This document shows positions 53,525 to 63,682 of a DNA stretch of 64,000 nucleotides, in pieces. The position numbers and the translations under genes were made by a program. Source of the stretch: MED-G116 sp038107835. Its GTDB lineage: Bacteria; Pseudomonadota; Alphaproteobacteria; Puniceispirillales; Puniceispirillaceae. Under the pieces are notes generated by a model, which saw only the letters and a program-made list of their open reading frames with translations, had not been told where the DNA came from and searched no databases. Position 1 is the first letter of the stretch, and each line of letters begins with the position of its first letter. The DNA is taken from NCBI GenBank assembly GCA_038107835.1, contig JAYNHH010000002.1, positions 1 to 64,000 on the forward strand, in the 5' to 3' direction.

Positions 53525-56203
53525 ATGAACCAGGCGCAACCGACAGCAACATGGCGAAATGTAAAGTCGCCGACACCGATGATTGCCCAGTATCTGGAGG
53601 TCAAGGAAGGCCAACAGAATGCGCTGCTGTTTTACCGCATGGGTGATTTCTACGAGATGTTCTTCGAGGATGCCGAAATCGGCGCCAATGTCCTTGGCAT
53701 TACCCTTACCAAACGAGGGAAAAGTGATGGTGATGACATTCCGATGTGTGGGGTGCCGGTCCATGCAGTTGATGGCTATATGGCCCGACTGATCAAGGCC
53801 GGCCACAGGGTTGCACTTTGTGAACAGGTCGAGGATCCCGCCACCCAGAAACAGCGGGGCGGCAAGGGGCCACTCAAACGCGCTGTTGTCCGTGTGTTTA
53901 CTCCGGGAACGCTGACCGAGGACGAGCTGCTGTCGCCGCGCCAGCATAACTATCTGGCGGCCCTTGGCCGATCTGGCGAGACCATGGCGGTGGCGTGGGC
54001 CGACATGTCGACGGGTGATTTTATGGTCAAGGAGATTCCGGAGGCCGGTCTTGAAACGCTGATCGCCCAGCTCGACCCTTCCGAACTCGTCGTGCCGAAT
54101 AATTTTGCCTGTCCCGACTGGCTGGGTGCGGCGGCTGTCTGCCTGTCAGAACAGGCGCCAGCTCTGTTTGACTCGACATCGGGCCGACAGATGCTCGAGT
54201 CATTCTATCAGGTTGGCAGCCTCGACGGGTTTGGAGATTTCTCACGGGCGATGCTGTCGGCGGCTGGCGCGCTGCTCGGCTATCTTGAAACAACGCAGAT
54301 TGGCAACATGCCACCGCTGAGCCGTCTGCAGACAATTGTCGATGCCGCCCATATGGAAATTGACCCGGCAACCCGCCGGTCGCTGGAACTGACAAGAACG
54401 CTTGCCGGTGAGTCGCGGGGCAGTCTGCTGCATGCGATTGACAGGACGGTGACGGCGGCTGGCGGCCGCCTGCTCGCCGAACGGCTGGCGGCGCCGCTTG
54501 GCAATGCTGAGAGCATTATCGACCGGCATGAGCTGGTGGCGTGGTTTCTGCAACATATGGATATGTGCGAGCAGATTCGCGTTAAGATGGCCGGGCTGTC
54601 CGATATGGAACGGATCATGGCCCGCCTGTCGATGGGGCATGGGGGTCCGCGTGACCTGTCCGGTCTTGCCAATGGCCTTGCCAGCGCCAGCGAAATTGTC
54701 ACCATCGCGACCAATGTGAGGGCGCTTGCCGAGCCGCCACAGTTGCGCGCACTGTTTGACGCCATCATGGTGCCGGCACCGCTCGCCGATGAACTGGGGC
54801 CTGCTTTGGCCGATGATTTGCCCCTGCTTGCGCGTGACGGCGGTCTTGTGCGCCGCGGCTATGATCTTGCGCTTGATGAAATTCGTGATCTTCGCGATGA
54901 GAGCCGCCGGCTGATCGCCGCGCTGCAGCAGCGCTATAGTGCGGAAACCGATGTTGCCTCGCTGAAAATCAAACATAATAACGTGCTTGGCTACCACATT
55001 GATGTCCGCGCCACCCATGCTGAAAAGCTGATGCAGGCTGAGGAATTCATCCACCGCCAGACGACGGCGCAGACGGTGCGCTTCACCACGACCGAGCTTG
55101 CCGAGATGGAGCGGGATATGGCCAGCGCATCGGAGCGTGCGCTTGCCAAGGAGCTGGAGATTTTCGAGCAGCTTCGCAGCACCGTGCTGCAACAGGCAAT
55201 GGCGATTACCAAGGCGGCGCAGGCACTTGCCGTGATTGATGTTGCCTGTGCCTCGGCCGTTCTTGCCGCGACCACCAACCAGTGCCGTCCGGACATCCGT
55301 ACCACAGTCGATTTTCACATCGAGAAAGGCAGGCACCCGGTCATTGAGTCGATGCTTGATGGCTCAACCCCCTTTATCCCAAATGACTGTGATCTGGGTA
55401 AGGACAACAATCTATGGCTTCTCACCGGCCCCAATATGGCAGGTAAATCAACCTTTCTCCGGCAGAATGCCCATATCGCGATCATGGCGCAGGCTGGCAT
55501 GTATGTGCCGGCGGAAACGGCTGTGATCGGCATCGTTGACCGCATTTTCAGCCGCGTCGGGGCGGCGGATGATCTGGCACGGGGGCGGTCTACCTTCATG
55601 GTTGAAATGATCGAGACAGCCGCCATCCTCAACCGGGCCACCGATAGATCTCTTGTTATCCTTGATGAAATTGGCCGTGGCACAGCCACCTATGACGGGC
55701 TGGCAATTGCCTGGGCAACGCTTGAGCATCTGCACGAGGCATCGGCATGCCGCACCCTGTTTGCCACGCATTATCATGAACTGACATCGCTGCAGGATCG
55801 GCTGCAGCGGCTGCGCAGTTTTTCCATGCAGGTGCGTGAATGGCAGGGATCGATCATCTTTCTGCATCAGGTGGTGGCTGGTTCTGCTGACCGGTCTTAC
55901 GGGGTTCATGTCGCGCGCCTTGCCGGTCTGCCTGCCTCGGTCCTGCAGCGGGCCGAACAGATTCTGGATGAACTCGAATCCGGCCAGCATGGGGCGGTGG
56001 ATACAAAGGCGATGAATGAGTCGCTGCCGCTCTTTGACCGGGCGGCGACTGCCGGGCAGGAAAAGGCTGTATCGGCCGCCGCGCCGGACAAGGTGATCGA
56101 GGCGCTGGACGAGATTCACCCTGACGCCCTGACGCCAAGGGAGGCGCTGGAGCTGCTCTACAGGCTAAAGGAAATGCGGGCGGCAAAGGCGGGGGAGAGA
56201 TGA
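53525..56203 (+). CDS. mutS: DNA mismatch repair protein MutS
   Basis: MutS recognises base mismatches and starts repair with MutL. The 892-residue protein has the mismatch-binding N-terminus with YRMGDFYEMFFEDA (the Phe-x-Glu is in DFYEMF). The ATPase has Walker A TGPNMAGKSTFLRQ near residues 634-647, LVILDEIGRGTATYDG and FATHYHELTSL. Length is normal. It overlaps glnD by four bases, forming mutS-glnD-murJ. The 892-residue frame contains long antisense open frames that are shadows. Confidence 0.98.
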   Translation: MNQAQPTATWRNVKSPTPMIAQYLEVKEGQQNALLFYRMGDFYEMFFEDAEIGANVLGITLTKRGKSDGDDIPMCGVPVHAVDGYMARLIKAGHRVALCEQVEDPATQKQRGGKGPLKRAVVRVFTPGTLTEDELLSPRQHNYLAALGRSGETMAVAWADMSTGDFMVKEIPEAGLETLIAQLDPSELVVPNNFACPDWLGAAAVCLSEQAPALFDSTSGRQMLESFYQVGSLDGFGDFSRAMLSAAGALLGYLETTQIGNMPPLSRLQTIVDAAHMEIDPATRRSLELTRTLAGESRGSLLHAIDRTVTAAGGRLLAERLAAPLGNAESIIDRHELVAWFLQHMDMCEQIRVKMAGLSDMERIMARLSMGHGGPRDLSGLANGLASASEIVTIATNVRALAEPPQLRALFDAIMVPAPLADELGPALADDLPLLARDGGLVRRGYDLALDEIRDLRDESRRLIAALQQRYSAETDVASLKIKHNNVLGYHIDVRATHAEKLMQAEEFIHRQTTAQTVRFTTTELAEMERDMASASERALAKELEIFEQLRSTVLQQAMAITKAAQALAVIDVACASAVLAATTNQCRPDIRTTVDFHIEKGRHPVIESMLDGSTPFIPNDCDLGKDNNLWLLTGPNMAGKSTFLRQNAHIAIMAQAGMYVPAETAVIGIVDRIFSRVGAADDLARGRSTFMVEMIETAAILNRATDRSLVILDEIGRGTATYDGLAIAWATLEHLHEASACRTLFATHYHELTSLQDRLQRLRSFSMQVREWQGSIIFLHQVVAGSADRSYGVHVARLAGLPASVLQRAEQILDELESGQHGAVDTKAMNESLPLFDRAATAGQEKAVSAAAPDKVIEALDEIHPDALTPREALELLYRLKEMRAAKAGER

Positions 56204-59019
56204 TGGCTGGCCGTGATGCCGGGAAATTGATGGTCAACGATGACCTACTACCCTATGCCAGCCTGTGGCGCCGGTGGCTGCAGCCGCTTGAATCGGTACA
56301 GGAGAATTCATCTCCGCCGCTGGATATCGCACAGCTTGAGACGGAGATTGAACCGGCGGTATCCGGCACCGATGCAAAATTCCGCAAGGCGATCCTGGCA
56401 ACGGTGAAAACAGCCCTGTCATCTGCCCGGCAGACTCTTGCAGGCGAGTTCGAGATACATAATGACGGTGCTGTCTATGTCGGGCGGCATGCCTGGATCA
56501 TGGACCTTCTGGTCAGCTTCATTGTCGCCCAGGCTGGCAGGCGATTTGGCCTCGATGGCAAGAAACACCGGATGGCGGTTGTCGCTGTTGGTGGGTACGG
56601 GCGGGGTGAGCTGGCTCCCTTTTCAGACATTGATATCCTGTTCGTTATGTCTGAGACACAGGCTTCGGCAATTGAGAAAACAATCGAATTTAGCCTCTAT
56701 CTTTTGTGGGATTTGGGGCTGAAAGTTGGTCATGCGACGCGGACGGTGCGCGAAACCATTGACACGGCGAAAGCCGACCAGACAGTGCTGACCGGTTTGC
56801 TTGAAATGCGGAAAATTGCCGGCCACCAGCAATTATACGGGCAGTTGGAAAGCGCTGTGGCGGCCATTGTCAGCAAGACGAAGACCAGTGATTTCGTCGA
56901 GCAGAAACTCACCGAGCGGGACCAGCGCCATGCGCGCCTTGGTGCAACGCGCTATGTCGTCGAACCCAATATCAAAGAGGGCAAGGGTGGTCTGCGCGAT
57001 CTGCATACGCTGTTCTGGATTACCAAATTCGCCTATCGGACAAATAATGTTCTGGATCTTGTCGACCAGGTCGTTTTGCGGGACAGCGAGGCACGCCGGT
57101 TTGCAGCCGCGCAGCGTTTTCTGTGGACCGTGCGCTGTCATCTCCACCTGTTTGCCGGCCGTGCCGAGGAACGGCTTGATTTTGAGGGGCAGATGGCGAT
57201 TGCTCCGCTGATGGGTTTTTCCGACAGGGGCGGGCTGCGCGCGGTTGAGCGTTTCATGAAACGCTATTATCTCGCGGCACGCGATGTCGGCAATCTGACC
57301 CGTATCATTTGCGCTGCCGTCGAGACGGATTTTCGCAAAAGACGCTCGCTGTGGGGCGGGGGTTTTCTGCTCGGTCAGAATGTCGGCCAGTTTTCCATTC
57401 GCGGTGGACGGGTTCATCTTGCTGATGACATCCTGTTCCGGGACGAGCCGGTACGCATGCTGCGGATTTTCCAGATTGCGCAGGACCATGATGCCGATAT
57501 CCATCCGCATGCGCTCAAACGGATCACCCGCGCCCTCCCGTTCATGAATGCGCAAACACGCGAGGACAGGGAGGCAAACGAGCTCTTTCTATCGATCCTG
57601 ACGTCGCGCAAAAACCCTGAGCGGATCCTGCGCTTGATGAATGAGAGCGGCGTGCTTGGTAAGTTTCTGCCTGATTTCGGGCGGATCGTGGCGATGATGC
57701 AGTTCGACATGTATCACAGCTATACTGTCGACGAACACACGATAAAGACCATCGGTGTGTTGCATCAAATCGAGTCGAATGAGCTCGCCAAGACAGCACC
57801 TGTGGCAACGCATGTGATGCCGGAGATCGAATCCCGACGTGCCCTGTTTGTGGCGATGTTTCTGCATGATATGGCCAAGGGGCGGGGCGGCGATCACTCG
57901 ATTCTCGGGGCTGAGCTGGCGCAGACACTATGCCCGGGCCTGGGCCTGACGCGCGAGGAGACAGAGACTGTCAGCTGGCTTGTCAAATATCATCTGCTGA
58001 TGAGCAAGACCGCATTTCGCTATGATCTGAATGATCCGAAGACGATCCAGGATTTTACAGATATCGTGCAGTCACCAGAACGTCTGAAACTGCTTCTTGT
58101 TCTGACAGTGGCGGACATCCGTGGCGTCGGACCAAATATATGGAATGGCTGGAAAGCGGCATTGATGCGCGATCTCTATTCACGCGCTGATGCGGTGTTG
58201 CGCGGTGCCGATCCCGAAGCCATCTCGGCTGGCTCGGCAATCGAGGCGCAGCACCTCGTGCGCGAGGGGCTGGCCTCCTGGTCGGATGAGGAATTCGCAG
58301 CCCACGCATCAAATCTACCGATGAGCTATTGGACAAGCTTTGACACGCCGTCGCAGATTGCACATGCTGAACTGTCGCGTGAATTCCGCCAGCAGGAGGT
58401 GCCGATCCTGATTGATCTGCGCCCGGATGTTTCTAAGCGGATCACCGAAATGACAGTTTTTAGCATTGATGATGCCGGTTTGTTTTCGCGGATCGCCGGG
58501 GCAGTGGCCAGCACCGGTGTCAATATCGTGGGGGCCAGGATCGCCACCTGCTCGGATGGTTCGGTTCTCGATGTCTTTATTCTGCAGACCACGGAAAATG
58601 AGGGTGTGGGGGATCCCGCATTGCTCGGGCGACTGCAGGAAAATGTCGAGGCAGCGATCACTGGCAGCTTTCGGGCAAATTCGATGCTCAGCGCACGGTG
58701 GCAACAGACGCCACGGCGTGTCCGCCATATGCCGGTGCCGTCACGTGTGATCCTGTCGAACAAGATCAGCTCGACCCACACGGTCATCGAAATCAACGGG
58801 CGGGATTTTCCCGGACTTCTGTATCAGATCACGAAAACCATTGCATCGATGGGTCTGCAGATCCAATCCTCGTCGGTTTCCACCTATGGCGAACGCGTTG
58901 TCGATGTGTTCTATGTCAAGGATCTGTTTGGTCTGCAGATTCACAATGAGGCCCGGCTGCAGACAATCAAGGAAAAATTACTGGCGGTTTTCGACATGGC
59001 GAATGAGGTGGCATCTTGA
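56200..59019 (+). CDS. glnD: [Protein-PII] uridylyltransferase/uridylyl-removing enzyme GlnD
   Basis: GlnD senses glutamine and uridylylates PII to control nitrogen metabolism. The 939-residue protein has the nucleotidyltransferase motif GGYGRGELAPFSDIDILF near residue 131. An HD domain (VDEHTIK near 507; FLHDMAKGRGGDH near 554) and two ACT domains (from about 750 and 862) follow. All modules are intact. It overlaps mutS by four bases and murJ by four bases. Its start is the ATG at 56200 or the adjacent ATG at 56203. Confidence 0.97.
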   Translation: MMAGRDAGKLMVNDDLLPYASLWRRWLQPLESVQENSSPPLDIAQLETEIEPAVSGTDAKFRKAILATVKTALSSARQTLAGEFEIHNDGAVYVGRHAWIMDLLVSFIVAQAGRRFGLDGKKHRMAVVAVGGYGRGELAPFSDIDILFVMSETQASAIEKTIEFSLYLLWDLGLKVGHATRTVRETIDTAKADQTVLTGLLEMRKIAGHQQLYGQLESAVAAIVSKTKTSDFVEQKLTERDQRHARLGATRYVVEPNIKEGKGGLRDLHTLFWITKFAYRTNNVLDLVDQVVLRDSEARRFAAAQRFLWTVRCHLHLFAGRAEERLDFEGQMAIAPLMGFSDRGGLRAVERFMKRYYLAARDVGNLTRIICAAVETDFRKRRSLWGGGFLLGQNVGQFSIRGGRVHLADDILFRDEPVRMLRIFQIAQDHDADIHPHALKRITRALPFMNAQTREDREANELFLSILTSRKNPERILRLMNESGVLGKFLPDFGRIVAMMQFDMYHSYTVDEHTIKTIGVLHQIESNELAKTAPVATHVMPEIESRRALFVAMFLHDMAKGRGGDHSILGAELAQTLCPGLGLTREETETVSWLVKYHLLMSKTAFRYDLNDPKTIQDFTDIVQSPERLKLLLVLTVADIRGVGPNIWNGWKAALMRDLYSRADAVLRGADPEAISAGSAIEAQHLVREGLASWSDEEFAAHASNLPMSYWTSFDTPSQIAHAELSREFRQQEVPILIDLRPDVSKRITEMTVFSIDDAGLFSRIAGAVASTGVNIVGARIATCSDGSVLDVFILQTTENEGVGDPALLGRLQENVEAAITGSFRANSMLSARWQQTPRRVRHMPVPSRVILSNKISSTHTVIEINGRDFPGLLYQITKTIASMGLQIQSSSVSTYGERVVDVFYVKDLFGLQIHNEARLQTIKEKLLAVFDMANEVAS

Positions 59020-60548
59020 TCACCTCATCACTTGCGCGCTCATTTGGCCAGATCGGCGTGCTGACTGCTGCCAGCCGTGTTCTGGGCCTGTTGCGGGACA
59101 TTGTCTTTGCCGCCTTTCTGGGTGCGGGACCGGCAGCTGACGCCTTTCTGGTGGCGCTGAAGCTGCCGAACATGTTCCGCCGGTTAAGCGCCGAGGGTGC
59201 GCTGAGCAATGCCTTTGTTCCCAGCTATGCCCGGGAAGGTGAGAAAAATGGAGGCACCGCTGCGCTGCGCCTTGCCGGTGAGGTGCAGGTCGTTCTCCTT
59301 CTTGTGCTGCTGGCTGTGGTAGCGGTTTTCGAGGTCATGATGCCATCGATTGTCATGCTGCTTGCGCCGGGATTCTCCGCAACGCCTGAACGGTTTGCGG
59401 CAGCGGTTGCGCTGGCGCGGATCACCATGCCCTATCTGCCGATGATCTCACTTGTCGCGTTCTGGGCGGCGCTTGCCAATGCCCATGACCGGTTTGTTCC
59501 AGGAGCGGCGATGCCAATCATGTTCAATTTCTGTATGATTGGCGGAGCGCTTGTGATTCCCCTTGTGTCTGGAGAGCTTGGGGTTGAACGGGCAAGGCCT
59601 GTGGCCTACGGGTTGTTGGGGGCGGGTGTGCTGCAGATGGCGGTGATGTATGTGGTTATGCTCCGCATGGGGACGTTGCCGCAATTTGTACTCGCGCTCA
59701 AACCCTCGCTGGCGGCGCGGCGAATGTGGCGAAAATTCCTGCCGGCCGCTCTGGGAGCGTTCGGAATGCAGCTAAACCTGATTGTTGACCTTGTTCTGGC
59801 CTCGCTGCTGCCGGTTGGGGCGATATCCTGGCTCTATTACGCTGACCGTGTTGTGCAGCTGCCGCTTGGCATCGTTGGCATTGCGCTTGGTACGGCTCTG
59901 CTGCCGCGCTTCTCGCAGGCTGAAGCCGCTGGTAACAATGCAGCCGTCAAGACGGCGCTTGGTGGGGCCATCATTTTGGGCGGTTTTCTGGTGATACCGG
60001 CGGTAACCGGCCTGATCATTCTGGCCGAACCAATCCTGACAGGCCTGTTCGCGCATGGTGCCTTTACCAACCGTGATGCTGGCATGGCTGGCCTTGCGCT
60101 TGTTGCCTATGCCGTCGGGCTGCCGGGCTTTGTTCTGGTCAAGATTCTACAGCCTGCCTTTTACGCGGCAGGCCGCCCGGGGACGGTTTTGAAGATATCC
60201 GCTATCATGGTCGCAGCAAACATTGCTGGCTCATTGCTGTTGATGGGGCCGTTTGGCCATGTGGGGCTTGCCATTGCCACTGCGGTGTCTGGTCTGCTGG
60301 CAGCTGTGATCATGCTGCTGCTGCTTGCCGCAGCGGGTAAATTCAGCCGCACGATATTGTTGCCGTTGGTTCGCATTTTTCTGGCAACTGGCGTCATGGC
60401 GGTGCTGCTTTGGTTCCTTGGGCCGATGGTTTCGGATATGGCATCGGTGGTGCGCCTGCTCATCCTGGTGGCTGCAGGTGGTGGGACATATTTCGCTGCT
60501 GCCGCGCTGTTTGGCGTGATTCCTGTCGATCTTCTGCGCCGCCGCTGA
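59016..60548 (+). CDS. murJ: Lipid II flippase MurJ
   Basis: MurJ moves lipid-linked peptidoglycan precursors across the inner membrane. The 510-residue protein has about 14 membrane spans and the N-terminal signature ASRVLGLLRDIVFAAFLGAG. KLPNMFRRLSAEGALSNAFVP lies in the first loop. The start is TTG at 59016, overlapping the glnD stop as TTGA. No ATG precedes the conserved residues. Length is normal. trpS begins about 100 bases downstream. Confidence 0.96.
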   Translation: MITSSLARSFGQIGVLTAASRVLGLLRDIVFAAFLGAGPAADAFLVALKLPNMFRRLSAEGALSNAFVPSYAREGEKNGGTAALRLAGEVQVVLLLVLLAVVAVFEVMMPSIVMLLAPGFSATPERFAAAVALARITMPYLPMISLVAFWAALANAHDRFVPGAAMPIMFNFCMIGGALVIPLVSGELGVERARPVAYGLLGAGVLQMAVMYVVMLRMGTLPQFVLALKPSLAARRMWRKFLPAALGAFGMQLNLIVDLVLASLLPVGAISWLYYADRVVQLPLGIVGIALGTALLPRFSQAEAAGNNAAVKTALGGAIILGGFLVIPAVTGLIILAEPILTGLFAHGAFTNRDAGMAGLALVAYAVGLPGFVLVKILQPAFYAAGRPGTVLKISAIMVAANIAGSLLLMGPFGHVGLAIATAVSGLLAAVIMLLLLAAAGKFSRTILLPLVRIFLATGVMAVLLWFLGPMVSDMASVVRLLILVAAGGGTYFAAAALFGVIPVDLLRRR

Positions 60549-60654
60549 TGGGTGCTGGTGGTGTTTGGGGGGTTGACCCGTGACAGTAGAGTGACGATAA
60601 CCCGTCAGGAAAATGCAAACCGGCCGGCGATGGCCATTGAAAATGGGCGTGACC

Positions 60655-61677
60655 ATGTCTGCGACAACTGCTCCAAAGAACCGGATTTTTTCTGGCATTC
60701 AGCCAACTGGCAATCTTCACCTTGGTAATTATCTTGGTGCTATCCGGAACTGGGTTGCGCTACAGGATGATTTTGAGTCGATCTATTGCGTTGTTGACCT
60801 GCATGCGATCACAGTGCCGCAGGACCCGGTCCAGCTTCGCCAGAGCACGCGCGAGGTGACGGCCAGCCTGATCGCAGCCGGGATTTCGCCTGAGCGGTCG
60901 ATTCTGTTCAATCAATCGCGCGTCCCGCAGCATGCCCAGCTTGCCTGGATTTTCAACTGTGTTGCCCGCCTTGGCTGGTTGAACCGGATGACACAGTTCA
61001 AGGAAAAGGCTGGCAAGAATCGTGAGAATGCCACCGTTGGTCTCTATTCCTATCCGACCCTGATGGCTGCTGACATTCTTGCCTACAGGGCAACGCATGT
61101 GCCGGTTGGTGAGGACCAGAAACAGCATCTTGAGTTGACGCGCGATATCGCACAGGCCTTTAACTCCGCCTATGGGGTTGATTTTTTCCCATTGCCTGAA
61201 CCGCAGATTTTCGGGTCGGCAACCCGGGTGATGAGCCTGCGCAATGGTTCCGCCAAAATGAGCAAGTCAGATGAATCCGAATATTCACGGATTAACCTGA
61301 CAGATGATGCTGACGCGATCGCGCAGAAAATCAGGAAGGCCAAAACCGATCCTGAGCCGCTTCCGTCAAGCCCGGAGGGTCTGGAGGGGCGTGCCGAGGC
61401 GCAGAACCTGGTCGGGATTTACGCCGCGCTTGCCGATGTCTCTGTCGAGGCCGTCCTCCAGGAGTTTGGCGGTCGCGGCTTTGGTGATTTCAAACCCGCA
61501 CTTGCCGAGCTGGCTGTTGCAAAATTATCACCAATGGGCGAAAAAATGCGCCAGCTACTCGAATCCCCGGAAGATATAGATCATATACTGGACGAGGGTG
61601 CGGCCCGGGCGCAGGCGATTGCGGCACCGATTATCGACTCGGTGAACGACATAGTCGGCTTTTTGGGCCATAAATAG
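60655..61677 (+). CDS. trpS: Tryptophanyl-tRNA synthetase
   Basis: TrpS charges tRNA-Trp. The 340-residue class I enzyme has FSGIQPTGNLHLGNYLGA with the HIGH-like HLGN at residues 22-25. KMSKSDES lies at residues 201-208. The ATG at 60655 (MSATTAP) is preferred; ATG 60643 and an upstream frame to 60613 would add residues without family support. murJ-trpS adjacency is common in alphaproteobacteria. Confidence 0.97.
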   Translation: MSATTAPKNRIFSGIQPTGNLHLGNYLGAIRNWVALQDDFESIYCVVDLHAITVPQDPVQLRQSTREVTASLIAAGISPERSILFNQSRVPQHAQLAWIFNCVARLGWLNRMTQFKEKAGKNRENATVGLYSYPTLMAADILAYRATHVPVGEDQKQHLELTRDIAQAFNSAYGVDFFPLPEPQIFGSATRVMSLRNGSAKMSKSDESEYSRINLTDDADAIAQKIRKAKTDPEPLPSSPEGLEGRAEAQNLVGIYAALADVSVEAVLQEFGGRGFGDFKPALAELAVAKLSPMGEKMRQLLESPEDIDHILDEGAARAQAIAAPIIDSVNDIVGFLGHK

Positions 61678-61876
61678 CGACCTGCCCTTAAAATTTCTGC
61701 GGTTTTGTGGCATTATACCCTCCGCAGCTGAGGCATTATGAGACTGCAGCGTCCGGTCATGGCCGCAAGATGTCCTTGACAGCTGTGGTTTTGAATCATG
61801 ACGCCAGTCATTTTGCCTGAAGCCGCATTGCGACAAAAACAGCCAGGGCCAAATTTACTGGAGAAAGAAGAAGCAC

Positions 61877-62434
61877 ATGTTCATACAGACACAGGACACG
61901 CCGAATCCAGCAACATTGAAATTTATCCCCGGCGTGCCGGTGATGGAAAGCGGGACTGCGGATTATCCAGCCGCAGATAGCGCCAAATCCTCGCCACTGG
62001 CAACACGTATCTTCCAGATCGACGGAATAACCGGTGTGTTTCTCGGTTCGGATTTTGTTGCCGTCACAAAGGCTGAGGAACTGGACTGGTTTGCGCTGAA
62101 ACCGTCTATTCTTGCCGGTATCATGGAACATTTCGCCTCTGGCCTGCCGGTGGTTGAGACCGTGAGGCAGGATGACGGACATGCCGAGGATGTTACTGAC
62201 AGCGAGACGGTTCAGCAGATCAAGCAGCTGCTTGATACAAGGGTGCGTCCGGCTGTTGCTATGGATGGCGGTGACATTGTTTTCCAGGATTTTGAGGATG
62301 GCATCGTCACGCTTCAGATGCGCGGCGCATGCCAGGGATGCCCAAGCTCGACTGCCACACTGAAGATGGGGATCGAGAATATGCTGCGGCACTATATCCC
62401 GGAAGTACGTGAAGTCAGATCGGCTGAACTCTAG
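61877..62434 (+). CDS. NifU/Nfu-family Fe-S cluster scaffold protein
   Basis: This 185-residue protein has the Nfu N-terminal domain (MFIQTQDTPNPATLKFIPG, then GSDFVAVTK). The C-terminal NifU domain carries CQGC (about residues 152-155) that holds an Fe-S cluster. It probably transfers Fe-S clusters to target enzymes. A GGAGAAAG sequence lies ten bases before the ATG. The 199-base gap from trpS (61678-61876) shows nothing else. A GTG start of the next gene at 62409 would overlap its end. Confidence 0.94.
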   Translation: MFIQTQDTPNPATLKFIPGVPVMESGTADYPAADSAKSSPLATRIFQIDGITGVFLGSDFVAVTKAEELDWFALKPSILAGIMEHFASGLPVVETVRQDDGHAEDVTDSETVQQIKQLLDTRVRPAVAMDGGDIVFQDFEDGIVTLQMRGACQGCPSSTATLKMGIENMLRHYIPEVREVRSAEL

Positions 62435-62495
62435 GGCAGCAAGCGCTCACTTTATTCTTGCCTTGTTATCGGGGACGCGTGTGGCCAGCGGTAAG

Positions 62496-63659
62496 ATGCT
62501 TTCATTCCCAGACAGTTATCTGCTTCGTGGGCTTTTGACGTTGGTTGCCATCAGCCTGATGGTACCCGGTATTTTTGGCGTGGCCCCACCCCGCTGGTTT
62601 GATCACGGCACGCCAGAATCAGTCAAACAACAGGTTCCGGCAGGCAAAACAGACCCGCCCTCGACAGTGATTGGCCAATCAGCGACCTTGGTTTCTGATG
62701 CCGATGCGCAGGATCAGACAGAACCAAAGGCAATGGTAGATGGTGCCGGAACGTCAGGTCAGATGACCGAAACCAGCGAGCCGGTAGAGGCGCCCGCTGC
62801 TGGACCGCAGGTTGACGGGCCTGATCCGGCCAAACCTGTGCCGCTGCCGCTGCTGGTGGACCAGCAGTTTTCAGCAGACAGGATTGAGCAGCCGGCGGTC
62901 AGGGCACGCAGGGACCAGAACGAGGTTCAGCTTGCCTCAGCCAGTCCGAAGATTGCCAAAACAAAACCAAGCCAGCCAAGACGACCGCTGTTGGTGGCAA
63001 GGGTGTTCGTCAAGCGCATCCCGGCGGATCATCTGGATCTGGCGACGCCAGCGCAGAAGGAAAGTTTCATCAAGATGACCCTGCCGCTGATTCTGGCGGC
63101 AAATGAGGAAATTGGCATGCGGCGTGCGGCAATAAAACGTGCCGCAAGCGCCAATGATCGGGGCGCTCTTGAAAAATGGGCACAGCTCTATCGGATCGAT
63201 GTCGGCAAGCAGAGCACCCAGGATCTCAGGGATGATATTCTGTTGCGCGCCGATGTTATTCCGGTGTCTCTGGCGCTGGCGCAGGCGGCTGTCGAGTCAG
63301 GCTGGGGTACTTCGCGGTTTGCCGTGCAGGGCAATGCGCTTTTCGGGCAATGGGCATGGAAAGAATCGGCAGGGCTGAAACCGCTGCAGGCCAGCAATGA
63401 CAGGGCCGTTGTGCGCAGCTTTCCCAATCTTTTCGGGTCGGTCCGGGCCTATATGCACAACCTTAACACGCATTCAAGCTATGGCGATCTGCGCCGGCAA
63501 CGGGCACGGCTGGCTGACAGAGATGAGCGTGGCAAGGGCTATGCGCTGGCTGGAAACCTGGATCGCTATGCCGAAATTGGCATGGAATATGTCGACAAGC
63601 TGCGCACCATCATCCGGGTGAATGATCTGGATAAATACGCGACGGCAAAGCTGCAATAG
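62496..63659 (+). CDS. Bax-like N-acetylglucosaminidase-domain protein
   Basis: The protein (about 387 residues) has an N-terminal membrane anchor or signal (LRGLLTLVAISLMVPGIF) and a long Pro/Glu/Ala-rich linker (about residues 40-170). The C-terminal peptidoglycan hydrolase domain has LALAQAAVESGWGTSRFAVQGNALFGQWAW with the catalytic Glu. It is closest to E. coli Bax of the glucosaminidase family. It should cut glycan strands in the periplasm. The start is uncertain: ATG 62496, GTG 62481 and GTG 62409 are all in frame, the last overlapping the Nfu gene. Confidence 0.85.
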   Translation: MLSFPDSYLLRGLLTLVAISLMVPGIFGVAPPRWFDHGTPESVKQQVPAGKTDPPSTVIGQSATLVSDADAQDQTEPKAMVDGAGTSGQMTETSEPVEAPAAGPQVDGPDPAKPVPLPLLVDQQFSADRIEQPAVRARRDQNEVQLASASPKIAKTKPSQPRRPLLVARVFVKRIPADHLDLATPAQKESFIKMTLPLILAANEEIGMRRAAIKRAASANDRGALEKWAQLYRIDVGKQSTQDLRDDILLRADVIPVSLALAQAAVESGWGTSRFAVQGNALFGQWAWKESAGLKPLQASNDRAVVRSFPNLFGSVRAYMHNLNTHSSYGDLRRQRARLADRDERGKGYALAGNLDRYAEIGMEYVDKLRTIIRVNDLDKYATAKLQ

Positions 63660-63682
63660 CTGCTGCGCGATCAGGTGCTCCA

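Noticed and set aside
54242..55336. Long antisense open frame (364 codons) inside mutS
   Set aside because: mutS is intact across this region with all motifs in frame. The antisense frame has no recognisable domain and is a by-product of codon bias.
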